A stretch of DNA of 64,000 bases from UBA8389 sp942493385. GTDB taxonomy: Bacteria; Bacteroidota; Bacteroidia; Bacteroidales; UBA1402. The translations under genes and the position numbers were made by a program. A model generated the notes under the pieces. It was not told the DNA's origin and made no database searches. It saw only the letters and a list, made by a program, of their open reading frames with translations. This document shows, in pieces, positions 1 through 8,427 of this stretch. Position 1 is the first letter of the stretch, and the number at the start of each line of letters is the position of its first letter. Location: NCBI GenBank assembly GCA_942493385.1, contig OW818699.1, positions 2,604,001-2,668,000 on the forward strand, given 5' to 3'.

Positions 1-1
1 A

Positions 2-142
2 TATGTGGGACCTAAAGGCCTGGGTGGCTTTAGAGGCTATCCGGTACACGTCAGCTCCACACCTGCTTCACACAATGAAGTGTTGGCCAAGGCACTTTGG
101 ACTGCCTCGGAGAAATTGACGAAAACCAGCTTCTCATTTTAA
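2..142 (+). CDS. C-terminal end of an SDR-like oxidoreductase (partial)
   Basis: An open frame enters from the left edge and ends at TAA 140-142, leaving 46 residues. The last part, ELAKALW-like followed by SEKLT (read here as EVLAKALWTASEKLT), resembles the C-terminal helix of many short-chain dehydrogenases/reductases, where a D/E-x-LA-x-x-LW-x-x-SE-x-LTG pattern is common. The Rossmann fold and catalytic Tyr-x-x-x-Lys would lie outside the window, so substrate and cofactor cannot be judged. It converges on the metallophosphoesterase gene with only 15 bases between the two stops. The family call rests on a short tail and is tentative. Confidence 0.5.
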   Translation, partial: YVGPKGLGGFRGYPVHVSSTPASHNEVLAKALWTASEKLTKTSFSF

Positions 143-157
143 AAAGGCTTCATCTCA

Positions 158-1072
158 TCAAACAAATACCAGTTTTTCAGCACTTAAAATGGTCTCTCCG
201 TCAAAACGATAGGCAACAAGGTGGCCGTGCCTGGCCACACTGTAATCCAAACAGCAAACATTATCGCGGTAAAGGAATGGTTCACCCTTCAGCCAATAAT
301 GGCCGAAAAATACGGGCTTTTCGTCTGGCTTGTAGTAATTCGTTGTTCGGAGTGTGGATGGATCCAACAACACTTCAGGCAAATAGTGCAAAGCCTCGAC
401 ACTTAGCCCTTTGCAAGTAGTAGTTAGGGGATTTTCCCACCATTTGATGCGAATCTGCGTCCGCTTGGTTCCATCCTTATCAGTAAAAGTCAGTCCATTC
501 GGGATTAGTATTTCTCTGCCTTTCAATGAATTGTTCACGGCTTTGTACAAAGGTGTCCCCATACTGACCGATTTGTAAATCAAATCATCGTTTAATCTGC
601 TGTCAATCAAATTTTCCTTGAGGTATTGAATGTGGTTGGAGTCCCAGCAGGCATGAACAGCCCTGAATTGATCTGTTTCAAGGAGCAAAGGTAAAGTCTT
701 GAACCATTCCAGGTAGTCTTCGTAGACCTCCTGTTCATTCTGAAACTGCCTTAGGGTTTCATAGTGCTGTACAATATTCTTAATAAGGTGTTTCCGCAAA
801 TGCCCACCTTCCGATTCCTGAAAATGGAAACAAAGTGCATTGTATTCATGATTCCCCATCAATGCAATGGCTGAACCCGCATCCACCATGCCACGTACAA
901 TCTGTAGTACTGCACGAATGCTGGGTCCACGGTCGATGTAATCGCCCAAGAATACAATTTTTCGATTCGGATGTGTATAGATTCCATTCTGAAGAGCATA
1001 ACCCAACTTTACAAGCAAGGCCTCCAATTTATCGACATGGCCATGAATATCTCCAATGATATCAACTTTCAT
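158..1072 (-). CDS. Metallophosphoesterase (calcineurin-like, PPP/ApaH-type)
   Basis: A 304-residue cytoplasmic protein of the calcineurin-like phosphoesterase fold. The metal-binding motifs appear in order: GDIHG at residues 7-11, GDYIDRG at 43-49 and GNHE at 73-76, as in PPP phosphatases and diadenosine-tetraphosphatase-like enzymes. A later FFGHYW segment and a C-terminal VCCLDYSVA segment supply the GH and closing strand typical of the PrpE/ApaH-like group. It probably hydrolyses a phosphoprotein or a bis-nucleosyl polyphosphate, but the substrate is not readable from sequence. There is no signal peptide. It is a single gene, with a likely -7 promoter box about 42 bases upstream of the start. 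Confidence 0.85.
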   Translation of the reverse strand: MKVDIIGDIHGHVDKLEALLVKLGYALQNGIYTHPNRKIVFLGDYIDRGPSIRAVLQIVRGMVDAGSAIALMGNHEYNALCFHFQESEGGHLRKHLIKNIVQHYETLRQFQNEQEVYEDYLEWFKTLPLLLETDQFRAVHACWDSNHIQYLKENLIDSRLNDDLIYKSVSMGTPLYKAVNNSLKGREILIPNGLTFTDKDGTKRTQIRIKWWENPLTTTCKGLSVEALHYLPEVLLDPSTLRTTNYYKPDEKPVFFGHYWLKGEPFLYRDNVCCLDYSVARHGHLVAYRFDGETILSAEKLVFV

Positions 1073-1113
1073 CTTTCATTCTTTACAAGTTATGGGGCAA
1101 CACACCCGGAATT

Positions 1114-1121
1114 CAAAAATA
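1114..1121 (-). promoter_or_regulatory. -7 promoter box of the metallophosphoesterase gene
   Basis: On the minus strand this reads TATTTTTG, matching the Bacteroidota TAnnTTTG -7 element. No clear TTG -33 element is seen at the usual distance, so this is a half-supported promoter. Confidence 0.45.
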
Positions 1122-1156
1122 GCGAAAAAAGAACAACCGATTCTCATGATTGACAA

Positions 1157-1205
1157 GAAAAAACCTCTGTCCGGAGTCAAAATAAGCATCAGACTCCGGC
1201 AGAGG
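1157..1205 (-). terminator. Rho-independent terminator of the lipoprotein gene
   Basis: A GC-rich stem (1164-1178 with 1192-1205, one bulged base, 13-base loop) is followed on the minus strand by six T's (complement of the A-run 1158-1163). It lies 29 bases past the stop of the 1234-1668 gene and faces that gene. Confidence 0.85.
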
Positions 1206-1233
1206 CACCTAGTAACCATAAGAAAACCTTTGA

Positions 1234-1668
1234 TTACCTTAAACGAACATATTTTTCCATGCAGTACCTTTCAGGAAGCTTCCAGTCGGTTGTGGCTGGC
1301 CAGCGTTGAATCAACGTATCTCCCTTGATTTCGAGCAAGATCCGTATTTCATGGTCCAAATAGGCCTTGGTGTATTGATATACCGCATTTTCGGTATAAT
1401 GTTTCCCAATTAGCGAGTACGTTCCTCCTCCATAAGCAGCTTCAATGGGTTGGTCACCACGTTTAAATTCACCGACAAAGGTAAAATATTCCTTTGTCCA
1501 TGTTTTAATCTGACTACCAATGATTTGAGCAGGATAGGTACTACTGTCGGAAGCCATCCACTCCCCGTAAACCATTCTCCAAGAACCTTCAATGGCAAGT
1601 CTTCTTTCTTCTTTGCATGCGCCAAAAAGCAGTGCAAGAACAAGGCCGAATAATAGGGCATTTCTCAT
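1234..1668 (-). CDS. Small lipoprotein, lipocalin-like domain, function unknown
   Basis: A 144-residue protein with a lipoprotein signal. A hydrophobic stretch ends in LFGAC with the lipidated Cys at residue 18, followed by charged residues, so the mature protein is probably membrane anchored. The pattern IEGSWRMVYGEW near the mature N-terminus and a closing W-K-L-P-E-R...Y-V-R-L strand suggests a small lipocalin-like beta-barrel of the kind common in Bacteroidales (DUF4488-like). That is a resemblance, not a firm family call. It starts 41 bases after the stop of the 1710-3011 gene and is followed by a strong terminator, so the two probably form an operon. Confidence 0.65.
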   Translation of the reverse strand: MRNALLFGLVLALLFGACKEERRLAIEGSWRMVYGEWMASDSSTYPAQIIGSQIKTWTKEYFTFVGEFKRGDQPIEAAYGGGTYSLIGKHYTENAVYQYTKAYLDHEIRILLEIKGDTLIQRWPATTDWKLPERYCMEKYVRLR

Positions 1669-1709
1669 AAGTATTGTTTTAAAGCGTTAAATAACTATAG
1701 AACAGTAAA

Positions 1710-3011
1710 TTATCTATCTTTCAATTTCTTTTGGATCTTACCAATAGCAATTTCGATGGATTTATCCGGTTCGATGATGTTTTCCGAACCCCAGAAATCA
1801 ACATCCGCGAATCCTTCTGCCTCATCGGCTATAACGGTATTTGATTTTAATCTGTCGTGTGATCTGGTCCATTTCCCTCCAGAATCGGGTTTCCAATCCG
1901 TGACAGCCATTTCAAAAACAGTTTCATACGTTGAATTGAATAGCTTCCGTTTCCAATTAACTTTGAAATTCATTTCCACTCGGCCGTAGGACATGTACCA
2001 TTTACCATCTCGCAATAGATAACTGACCTGATAATGAGCTTTAGTCACTTCAATATCGGCAGCATCAGGTTTGCTTAGTACAAAGAGCGAGGTCGCCTGC
2101 TTCACATCATTCAGATTCAAGTCGAATGTAGCGTTGAACATGGCCAGATTAACAGCGTCGATGTACAACTTACCGTAAAACAAAGGTTCTGTCACAAAAA
2201 ATTTTTGTTTGAAGTCTACCACATAGACCGGATGGTTGTCTACCATGGAGGTTGGTAAGGATTTAAAGTCAAAGTTGTCGAACATTTGTTTTGTAAAGGT
2301 ATAATCCAAGTTCTTCATCACATCCAGGTACAAGGTATTGTAGGGACCTCCAGCAAGTTTGAGTACCAATGTATCTACTCTGGTGTAGTCGGTCTTTTTT
2401 CGAACTTTGTACAAGGAGGCCATGTCGTCCCGAATGGAAGTGACAGGAAATTTATATACATCGACAACCGCTTCAAGCAGAGACACATAGGTTTTGCGCA
2501 ATTTGATGGTTTCCCGGTAAAAAGCGGACATGAGCGTCGGTTCGGTCACATAGTTTTCTTTTTTAAGGTCAAATACGGTGCGCATCAATTCTTCAGCATC
2601 CTTAAAAACGATTTTAACCTCGGACAGACCGATTTCAGCAATTTTCATGGAAATGTTTCGAACGTCGTTCCCAAAAGCTGAAATTCGTATCCGTTCATTT
2701 TGGTAACCTATGAATGTTACCAATAGGTAGTTGTTTTTAAGGTGCTCGGGAACTTTTAGTGAGAATTCTCCATCCGTATTGGTGACTGTTGACATATTGT
2801 TGCCTTCCACCATTACGGAAGCATAAGGCAGGGGCGTACTATTTGTTGCATCTGTAACAATCCCCTTACAGGTTATGTAGACTGTAGAGTCTGCATTCCA
2901 TTCCATCGATTCGGCAGATACGGTTGGTATCCAACCTATAAAAAATAGGATTGTCAAAAACGAAACACCTTTCTCTAGCCCAAATACTGATTTGAAAGTC
3001 TTTTTTTTCAT
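1710..3011 (-). CDS. CarboxypepD_reg-like domain surface/periplasmic protein
   Basis: A 433-residue exported protein. Residues 1-33 form a signal peptide (basic start, hydrophobic core, VSA cleavage-like end). Residues about 48-130 form a carboxypeptidase-regulatory-like beta sandwich, seen as GIVTDATNSTPLPYASV and then TNTDGEFSLKVP, the domain found at the N-terminus of TonB-dependent receptors and DUF5686-type proteins. The remaining 300 residues are beta-rich and resemble the conserved C-terminal part of Bacteroidota CarboxypepD_reg proteins that lack a barrel. The role is unknown, probably cell-envelope. It has its own -7 promoter box and is divergent from the T9SS cargo gene at 3282. Confidence 0.7.
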   Translation of the reverse strand: MKKKTFKSVFGLEKGVSFLTILFFIGWIPTVSAESMEWNADSTVYITCKGIVTDATNSTPLPYASVMVEGNNMSTVTNTDGEFSLKVPEHLKNNYLLVTFIGYQNERIRISAFGNDVRNISMKIAEIGLSEVKIVFKDAEELMRTVFDLKKENYVTEPTLMSAFYRETIKLRKTYVSLLEAVVDVYKFPVTSIRDDMASLYKVRKKTDYTRVDTLVLKLAGGPYNTLYLDVMKNLDYTFTKQMFDNFDFKSLPTSMVDNHPVYVVDFKQKFFVTEPLFYGKLYIDAVNLAMFNATFDLNLNDVKQATSLFVLSKPDAADIEVTKAHYQVSYLLRDGKWYMSYGRVEMNFKVNWKRKLFNSTYETVFEMAVTDWKPDSGGKWTRSHDRLKSNTVIADEAEGFADVDFWGSENIIEPDKSIEIAIGKIQKKLKDR

Positions 3012-3086
3012 TGTTAGGCAGTTTTAAATCAATGCCTGCAATCTTTAGACAGCCAAAAACGATGTTTAAAGTGTAGCTCACTATGA

Positions 3087-3094
3087 CAAATATA
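3087..3094 (-). promoter_or_regulatory. -7 promoter box of the CarboxypepD_reg gene
   Basis: The minus strand reads TATATTTG, a TAnnTTTG match about 75 bases upstream of the start codon. The -33 region is A-rich without a clear TTG. Confidence 0.45.
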
Positions 3095-3281
3095 CGATGG
3101 ATTTTTGCGTTTTATTCTTTTTTTGTTGAGTTTTTACTTAGGATTAAATCACTGCCCTGACATTCATTTACGTCTAAATTGACTGAATTTTCATCTACTT
3201 AATGATTCAATTTATGAACCTTTATACCAGATTTTATTTTTCCTGAATTTTCAATTTTTCTTAACCAAAATATTCTTATAC

Positions 3282-5438
3282 ATGAAAAAACTGTACTTGC
3301 TTTTTTGTCTGTTTTTAATGACGTTCAGTACGTTTGCGACTTTTGTTCCAAATACCTCGTTGTTATACAACATTATACAAACGAACTCCAACTTCACATT
3401 GGGAATGATTGGTACACAACCCGTTGTTCAGGTAGCAAATTCTCGTACTTCACAGGCTTTCCAATTCATTCCCGTCGTCGGTAAGACTGACACTTATTTG
3501 CTTCAAAATCAAGATGGTTTTTACTTGAATAAAAAAACATCCGTCGATTGGGATTATTGGGATGTGAATTTTGAGACTGTCATCAACGGAACCAATTCCG
3601 AATGGACCATCGTGGGCGAAGCAGCTAGCTTTCGTCTGATGTGTGGTGCCAATTCTCTTTATTTGGCCAGTGATGCAATCACAAACGGCTCACCCTTGTA
3701 TTGTGACAAAGCAGCAGATAATGCGAATGGAACCTTCAAGGTTATTGAAGCGGTGGTCGTTCGAGAAGTTTTTGAAATTGCTGACCGTAATCTTGGAATT
3801 GAAGTTGAAAAGGATGTTCAGCCCTACCCTGTCACTATCACTTGCAGCGGTGTCTATGAAAACATTTATGCCAAAGCAACAACAGGTTTCACCATCAACA
3901 AAACTATCCTAATGCCAGAGGAATTTCTGGCAAACGGCGGTAAACAAAAGATCGAGGTCAGCACAACAGCAGCTCCGGGCACCAATGGTTATGTATTTTT
4001 CGCAGTGGGCACGGGTGATCAGGAAACTGTCTTTGACACGTTGTGGGTTACTTCAGTTGCCAAACAAAAAAGGTATTACATCAGAAACACTTCCAGTGAG
4101 GGTTTGGTAATAGGAAATCATAGTATTGAGAATGTTCCTGCACTGACAGATAACCTTGGTGCAGCTTCTCAAAGATTTCTACTAAGGCCGGTTCATCCCA
4201 CTTTGAACGATAGTCTTTATTACTTGATTCAGGATGAAACTTATCGTATGATCATCAAAGCTTTTTCCAGTCCATGGGACGTAGAATTCGCCAGTTCAAG
4301 TGATGAAGCGATGTGGAGAATTGCACCTCAGGCCAATGGGACATGCTCCATCTCGAATTTCGTGACTGGAAAAGCGCTTGGTACAGATGGCATTGCAGTT
4401 GACAGCCGTCTTTACGACGATAAGGTTTTTGCTCCTGCACCAACTGCCAAACCCTATTGCGAATGGAAAATGATCAACACGGATTCCTTATCCGTTTTTG
4501 GGGTTTTCAAAATTGCGGAAAAGAATCAGGTTATTGCCATTGAAAAAGACTTTCAATCCTTTCCAATCAACATTACCACCAACGGTGTGAAAGAGACCAT
4601 TACAGCAGCATCAACAACCGGTTTCATCCTCGATAAAAATGCATTCACAACCACCGATGTAACTAACGCTGCAGGAAAACTGAAAATTAGGATCAGTTCG
4701 ACTGCTCCGCTTGGTACGGTCGGTCACGTATATTTTTCGCGTGCGAGCAATGCCATCCCTTTCGATACGCTTACACTTACCTCGGTAGCCGTGTTGCCAC
4801 GTTATTACATTATGAATACTTCCAGTGCAAATCTTGTTATAGGTAATGACTCAACCATGAAAGTACCGGCTCTAACGGAAACCAAAAGTGATATTTCTCA
4901 AAAATTCATTATTCGTCCCCTACATCCAGCCATCAGCGATAGTTTATATTACCTGATTCAGGATGGTGATTACAGAATGCTGGCCAAGGATAAGGCGAAT
5001 GCATGGAATACTACATTTGGTGTCAGTTCCAATGAAGCTATCTGGAAGATCATACCCATGAGCAATGGCACCATCGCCATCGAAAATTTTGTCACTAAGA
5101 AAGCGCTTGGTTCTGATGCCATTACCATAAACAGTTGGTTGTTTGACGATAAGACATTCTCGGCGGCACCGGTAGCTGCACCTTACTGCGAGTGGTTGTT
5201 GATTGGCATGGATGGCTCAGCATTGAAAAAGGTTCAGGGCAACAGATTGAATGTCATTACAAAAAATGGAATGGTCATAGTCGAAGGCGTATTGGAGGGT
5301 GAACAAATAAAAGTTTACAACCTATATGGTCGCTTGGTTCAGAATCGTAAAATTGAATCCTCTTCAATATCGCTTCCGTTGAATCCAGGTATCTATGTTA
5401 TTAAAATTGGAGCAAAAACTCTGAAAGTGGTTTTATAA
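3282..5438 (+). CDS. Large secreted protein with duplicated Ig/trefoil units and a T9SS sorting domain
   Basis: A 718-residue exported protein. Residues 1-19 are a signal peptide. A beta-trefoil/ricin-B-like module at about 25-157 is followed by two copies of a unit made of an Ig-like domain and a trefoil-like module: Ig1 163-262, trefoil2 264-398, Ig2 408-505, trefoil3 507-641. The last 70 residues (NRLNVITKNG, VKVYNLYGRL-like strand, PGIYVIKIG, terminal LKVVL) form a type A Por-secretion C-terminal sorting domain, so the protein should cross the outer membrane through the type IX system. No catalytic domain is visible. Carbohydrate binding is an inference from the trefoil pattern. A terminator follows about 65 bases downstream. 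Confidence 0.8.
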   Translation: MKKLYLLFCLFLMTFSTFATFVPNTSLLYNIIQTNSNFTLGMIGTQPVVQVANSRTSQAFQFIPVVGKTDTYLLQNQDGFYLNKKTSVDWDYWDVNFETVINGTNSEWTIVGEAASFRLMCGANSLYLASDAITNGSPLYCDKAADNANGTFKVIEAVVVREVFEIADRNLGIEVEKDVQPYPVTITCSGVYENIYAKATTGFTINKTILMPEEFLANGGKQKIEVSTTAAPGTNGYVFFAVGTGDQETVFDTLWVTSVAKQKRYYIRNTSSEGLVIGNHSIENVPALTDNLGAASQRFLLRPVHPTLNDSLYYLIQDETYRMIIKAFSSPWDVEFASSSDEAMWRIAPQANGTCSISNFVTGKALGTDGIAVDSRLYDDKVFAPAPTAKPYCEWKMINTDSLSVFGVFKIAEKNQVIAIEKDFQSFPINITTNGVKETITAASTTGFILDKNAFTTTDVTNAAGKLKIRISSTAPLGTVGHVYFSRASNAIPFDTLTLTSVAVLPRYYIMNTSSANLVIGNDSTMKVPALTETKSDISQKFIIRPLHPAISDSLYYLIQDGDYRMLAKDKANAWNTTFGVSSNEAIWKIIPMSNGTIAIENFVTKKALGSDAITINSWLFDDKTFSAAPVAAPYCEWLLIGMDGSALKKVQGNRLNVITKNGMVIVEGVLEGEQIKVYNLYGRLVQNRKIESSSISLPLNPGIYVIKIGAKTLKVVL
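3768..5204 (+). repeat. Internal tandem duplication of about 705 bp within the T9SS cargo gene
   Basis: Bases 3768-4475 and 4503-5204 encode two clearly alignable units of 236 and 234 codons. Landmarks shared by both copies are VFxIA at the start, TSSxxLVIGN, SLYYLIQD, SNFVT/ENFVTxKALG and PYCEW at the end. The copies have diverged, so this is an old duplication. A third, more distant copy of the trefoil part lies at the protein's N-terminus. Confidence 0.8.
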
Positions 5439-5502
5439 AGCGGCTATTTATGAATGCATAAAATCCTTTTCAGGGATTAGTCTTTTTCTATCAATCCAAA
5501 AG

Positions 5503-5545
5503 TATCATCAAATGCATCCTAGTGCTTTTGATGATATTTTTTTTT
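5503..5545 (+). terminator. Rho-independent terminator after the T9SS cargo gene
   Basis: A 10-bp stem, TATCATCAAA (5503-5512) with TTTGATGATA (5527-5536), is followed directly by nine T's (5537-5545). Confidence 0.8.
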
Positions 5546-5894
5546 CACCCTTTTTTTATTGGCCAATTTGATAAAAATAATCCTACAATTATTATAGCAT
5601 TAGTATTATTTATATATATTTACGGATTATCGTACCATAATTCCAATTAGGCACCTCGCTTTTTGCATTGATGAATACGCACCATGAACACAGAAAATCC
5701 GATTGATATTTACCGATTCCCCTACACGTAATCAATCCATTCCTTACAAACTAAAAACGTTTTATAAGGTTTATTTGTATAGGAATTACAATATCGATTA
5801 CTAGGATACTCTCACAGCTTCTCTGAATTTCTATCGTACAGATTATCAGCTTTTTAAACTCATTATAGGTACAACGACTTTTTACTCACAGGTC
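5546..5894. other. AT-rich gap without a recognisable gene
   Basis: About 350 very AT-rich bases lie between the terminator and the small secreted-protein gene. I find no long open frame, no tRNA-like fold and no full promoter motif. The only regular feature is a 10-base palindrome (5558-5567). It presumably holds the promoter and 5' leader of the gene at 5895. Confidence 0.5.
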
Positions 5895-6245
5895 ATGAAA
5901 AGGAATTTGATACTATTGGCTTTTCTCTTGGTACTCATCGTATTTGCTGATGCAAAAACACAGACCAAGGTTGCAGGTAAAAAAGCAGTTTGCCTGACAA
6001 TTCAGGCTGAAAATGGCAGCATCAAACAAAAAGTCAATGAGGACGGAACCATTACGTGCATCATCAGAACAGGTGATGTTATCCGTGTATCGTCTATTGT
6101 CTTAAATGGTGAGGATGTAACAAATCAAATGGAAAGCAACAAATTTACTTTACCACTTCTCACCGAAAACACAACGTTGAATATTACCTTTGACAGCATT
6201 CCAACTTTTACTCAACCCATTTACAATACAATCGCCATGTTTTGA
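5895..6245 (+). CDS. Small secreted protein, function unknown
   Basis: A 116-residue protein with a signal peptide at about 1-20 (MKRN, hydrophobic core, ADA end). The mature part is one small beta-rich domain with the pattern NGEDVTNQM followed by FTLPLLTENTTLNITF. That pattern is often seen in Bacteroidota exported proteins as a short repeat-like strand pair. There are no cysteines in a lipobox and no C-terminal sorting domain. It converges on hisB with 5 bases between the stops. No function can be assigned. Confidence 0.6.
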   Translation: MKRNLILLAFLLVLIVFADAKTQTKVAGKKAVCLTIQAENGSIKQKVNEDGTITCIIRTGDVIRVSSIVLNGEDVTNQMESNKFTLPLLTENTTLNITFDSIPTFTQPIYNTIAMF

Positions 6246-6250
6246 GTTCC

Positions 6251-7390
6251 CTACAACAACCCTTTGGTTGATGGTAGCTCATACTTATAAATATCACGTT
6301 GGATGGCCATTTTGATGGATCTTGCAAATGCTTTGAAAATGCCCTCTATCTTGTGGTGTTCATTCTCCCCTTCTGCTTTGACATTCAGGTTCATACGTGC
6401 AGAATCACTTAGTGATTTGAAAAAATGGAAAAAGAGTTCAGTGGGGACATCTCCTACTCTTTCTCGGTTGAACGTACAATCCCAAACGATCCAGGGACGG
6501 CCACCAAAATCAAGTGCCACACTGCATAAGCAATCGTCCATGGGCAAACAGAAACCATATCGCTCCACACCACGTTTGTTTCCTAGTGCCTTCAATAGCG
6601 CTTCGCCTAAAGCAATGGCTGTATCTTCAATGGTATGGTGCTCATCAACATGCAGATCGCCCACCGTTTTGATGGTCAGGTCAATGCCAGCATGTTTGCC
6701 TATCTGATCCAGCATGTGGTCAAAGAAGCCCAAGCCAGTGGAAATGTCGGTTTTACCGTTACCATCCAGGTTCAGTTCCACATAGATGTCTGTTTCGTGC
6801 GTTTTGCGGGCAACAACGGCAGTGCGTTCTCCGGCAAACAGAAAGGTGGATACTTCGTTCCAATTCGGTGTAATGAGGGCGCATACACCACTTAGACCCT
6901 TGGAGCTAAGGTTAATGGCTGTCTCGTCGTTATCAGGTTGAAGCAGAATGGCTTTGCAACCAAGATTCTTGGCCAATTCAACATCCGTCATACGATCACC
7001 AATGACAAAGGATCCTTCCATATCGTATTCTTCCGAGAAATACTTGTCCAACATGCCGGTACGAGGTTTGCGGGTGGGTGCATTATCGGCAGGCAGAGAT
7101 CGGTCAATATGGATGGCATCAAAGGTGACACCCTCGTTTTCGAATGCTTGCATCACCTTATTGTGTGCCGGCCAAAAGGTGTTCTCGGGAAAGGAATCTG
7201 TACCCAAACCATCCTGATTGGTTACCATGACGAAAAGAAAGTCCAGTTTCTCGCGGATAAAAGAGAGGTTGCGGAAAACACCAGGATAAAATTCCAGTTT
7301 TTCAAGGCTGTCCAATTGAAAGTCAACGGGTGGTTCCAGGACGAGTGAACCGTCTCGGTCTATGAATAGGATGGGTTGTGGATTTTTCAT
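6251..7390 (-). CDS. hisB: Bifunctional histidinol-phosphatase / imidazoleglycerol-phosphate dehydratase
   Basis: A 379-residue two-domain histidine biosynthesis enzyme catalysing steps 6 and 8. Residues 1-165 are a HAD phosphatase with the nucleophile motif FIDRDGS (Asp11, Asp13) and the late GDRMTDVELA acidic motif. Residues about 190-379 are the dehydratase, with DHMLDQIGKHA, DEHHTIEDTAIALGEAL and the second metal motif EHHKIEGIFKAFARS. The fused form matches the enterobacterial-type HisB also found in Bacteroidota. The start overlaps the hisC stop by 4 bases, so the two are translationally coupled. It is the last gene of the operon. hisH, hisA, hisF and hisI are not in this window. Confidence 0.96.
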   Translation of the reverse strand: MKNPQPILFIDRDGSLVLEPPVDFQLDSLEKLEFYPGVFRNLSFIREKLDFLFVMVTNQDGLGTDSFPENTFWPAHNKVMQAFENEGVTFDAIHIDRSLPADNAPTRKPRTGMLDKYFSEEYDMEGSFVIGDRMTDVELAKNLGCKAILLQPDNDETAINLSSKGLSGVCALITPNWNEVSTFLFAGERTAVVARKTHETDIYVELNLDGNGKTDISTGLGFFDHMLDQIGKHAGIDLTIKTVGDLHVDEHHTIEDTAIALGEALLKALGNKRGVERYGFCLPMDDCLCSVALDFGGRPWIVWDCTFNRERVGDVPTELFFHFFKSLSDSARMNLNVKAEGENEHHKIEGIFKAFARSIKMAIQRDIYKYELPSTKGLL

Positions 7391-8427
7391 GCATTCAGTT
7401 TTTTCAAAGCGTTGATAAGTAACTCATTTTCTTCGGGTAGACCAACGGTAATGCGCAGGCATCCCAAACAAAGGGAAACGGTGTTGCGGTTGCGGACGAT
7501 GATTCTTTCGTCCACCAGATACCGATATACTGCATTGGCATCGGCAACCTTCACCAAAATGAAATTGGCATCAGTCGGATAAATATGTTGAACCACAGAT
7601 AGTTTATCCAAAGCTACGATGAGATCTGCACGTTGTTGCAATATCAGGTCCACCCAGTCGTTTTTACGTTCCAATTCTGCCAATTCTGCAGAAACGAAGT
7701 TTTGAGTGAGCAGATTAATGTTGTAGGGATATTTCACCTTGTTCAGGAAATGTATGATATCAGGAGAGGCGAAGGCCATGCCCAGACGGACAGCAGCCAT
7801 GCCCCAGGCTTTGGAGAATGTTTGGAGAACAATCAGATTGGGATGGCTGTCCAGATTGTTCAAAAGACTCTCTCTGGCAGAGAAATCGATGTATGCTTCG
7901 TCGACTACAACGATGCCGGTAAAAGTTTCTAAGATTAGATTTATCTCACTGATATTCAAATCGTTTCCTGTTGGATTATTTGGCGAACATAGGAATATTA
8001 CTTTTGTTTTTGGGTCCGTCGCAGCAAGAAGCGAACTGGCATCGAGCGTAAAGTCCTCGTTCAAAAGGACTTTGCGGTATTCGACGTCGTTGATGTCGGC
8101 GCAGACCTGATACATGCCGTAACTCGGATCCATAGCAACGATGTTGTCAACTCCTGGTTCACAGAAAATGCGGACAATCAAGTCGATGGGTTCATCGCTG
8201 CCGTTCCCAAAAAACAATTGTTCCGTTCGAACACCCTTTATCGCTGCGACCTTTTCCTTGAGGGCCTTTTGCAATGGATCCGGATAGCGGTTCCAAGGAG
8301 CATTCAGCGGATTTTCATTTGCATCGAGGTATGCCGAGGCTTCCCCCTGGAATTCATCTCGGGCACAGGAATAAGGTTTGAGTTTAACGATGTTGGGACG
8401 TACGAGTTCGTTTAGTTTCATGGTCAT
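7387..8427 (-). CDS. hisC: Histidinol-phosphate aminotransferase
   Basis: A 346-residue class I/II PLP aminotransferase that converts imidazole acetol-phosphate to histidinol phosphate using glutamate. Visible motifs are LDANENP near residue 34, GNGSDEPIDL at 75-84, CSPNNPTG at 147-154, VDEAYIDF at 175-182 and the PLP-lysine motif FSKAWG with Lys206. The length is normal for HisC. The start overlaps the hisD stop by 4 bases, and its own stop overlaps the hisB start in the same way, so the whole set is a tightly coupled operon. An ATG two codons downstream is an equally possible start. Confidence 0.96.
   Translation of the reverse strand: MTMKLNELVRPNIVKLKPYSCARDEFQGEASAYLDANENPLNAPWNRYPDPLQKALKEKVAAIKGVRTEQLFFGNGSDEPIDLIVRIFCEPGVDNIVAMDPSYGMYQVCADINDVEYRKVLLNEDFTLDASSLLAATDPKTKVIFLCSPNNPTGNDLNISEINLILETFTGIVVVDEAYIDFSARESLLNNLDSHPNLIVLQTFSKAWGMAAVRLGMAFASPDIIHFLNKVKYPYNINLLTQNFVSAELAELERKNDWVDLILQQRADLIVALDKLSVVQHIYPTDANFILVKVADANAVYRYLVDERIIVRNRNTVSLCLGCLRITVGLPEENELLINALKKLNA

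Noticed and set aside
5558..5567. 10-base palindrome ATTGGCCAAT as an operator
   Set aside because: A single short palindrome in AT-rich sequence with no neighbouring regulator or second copy.
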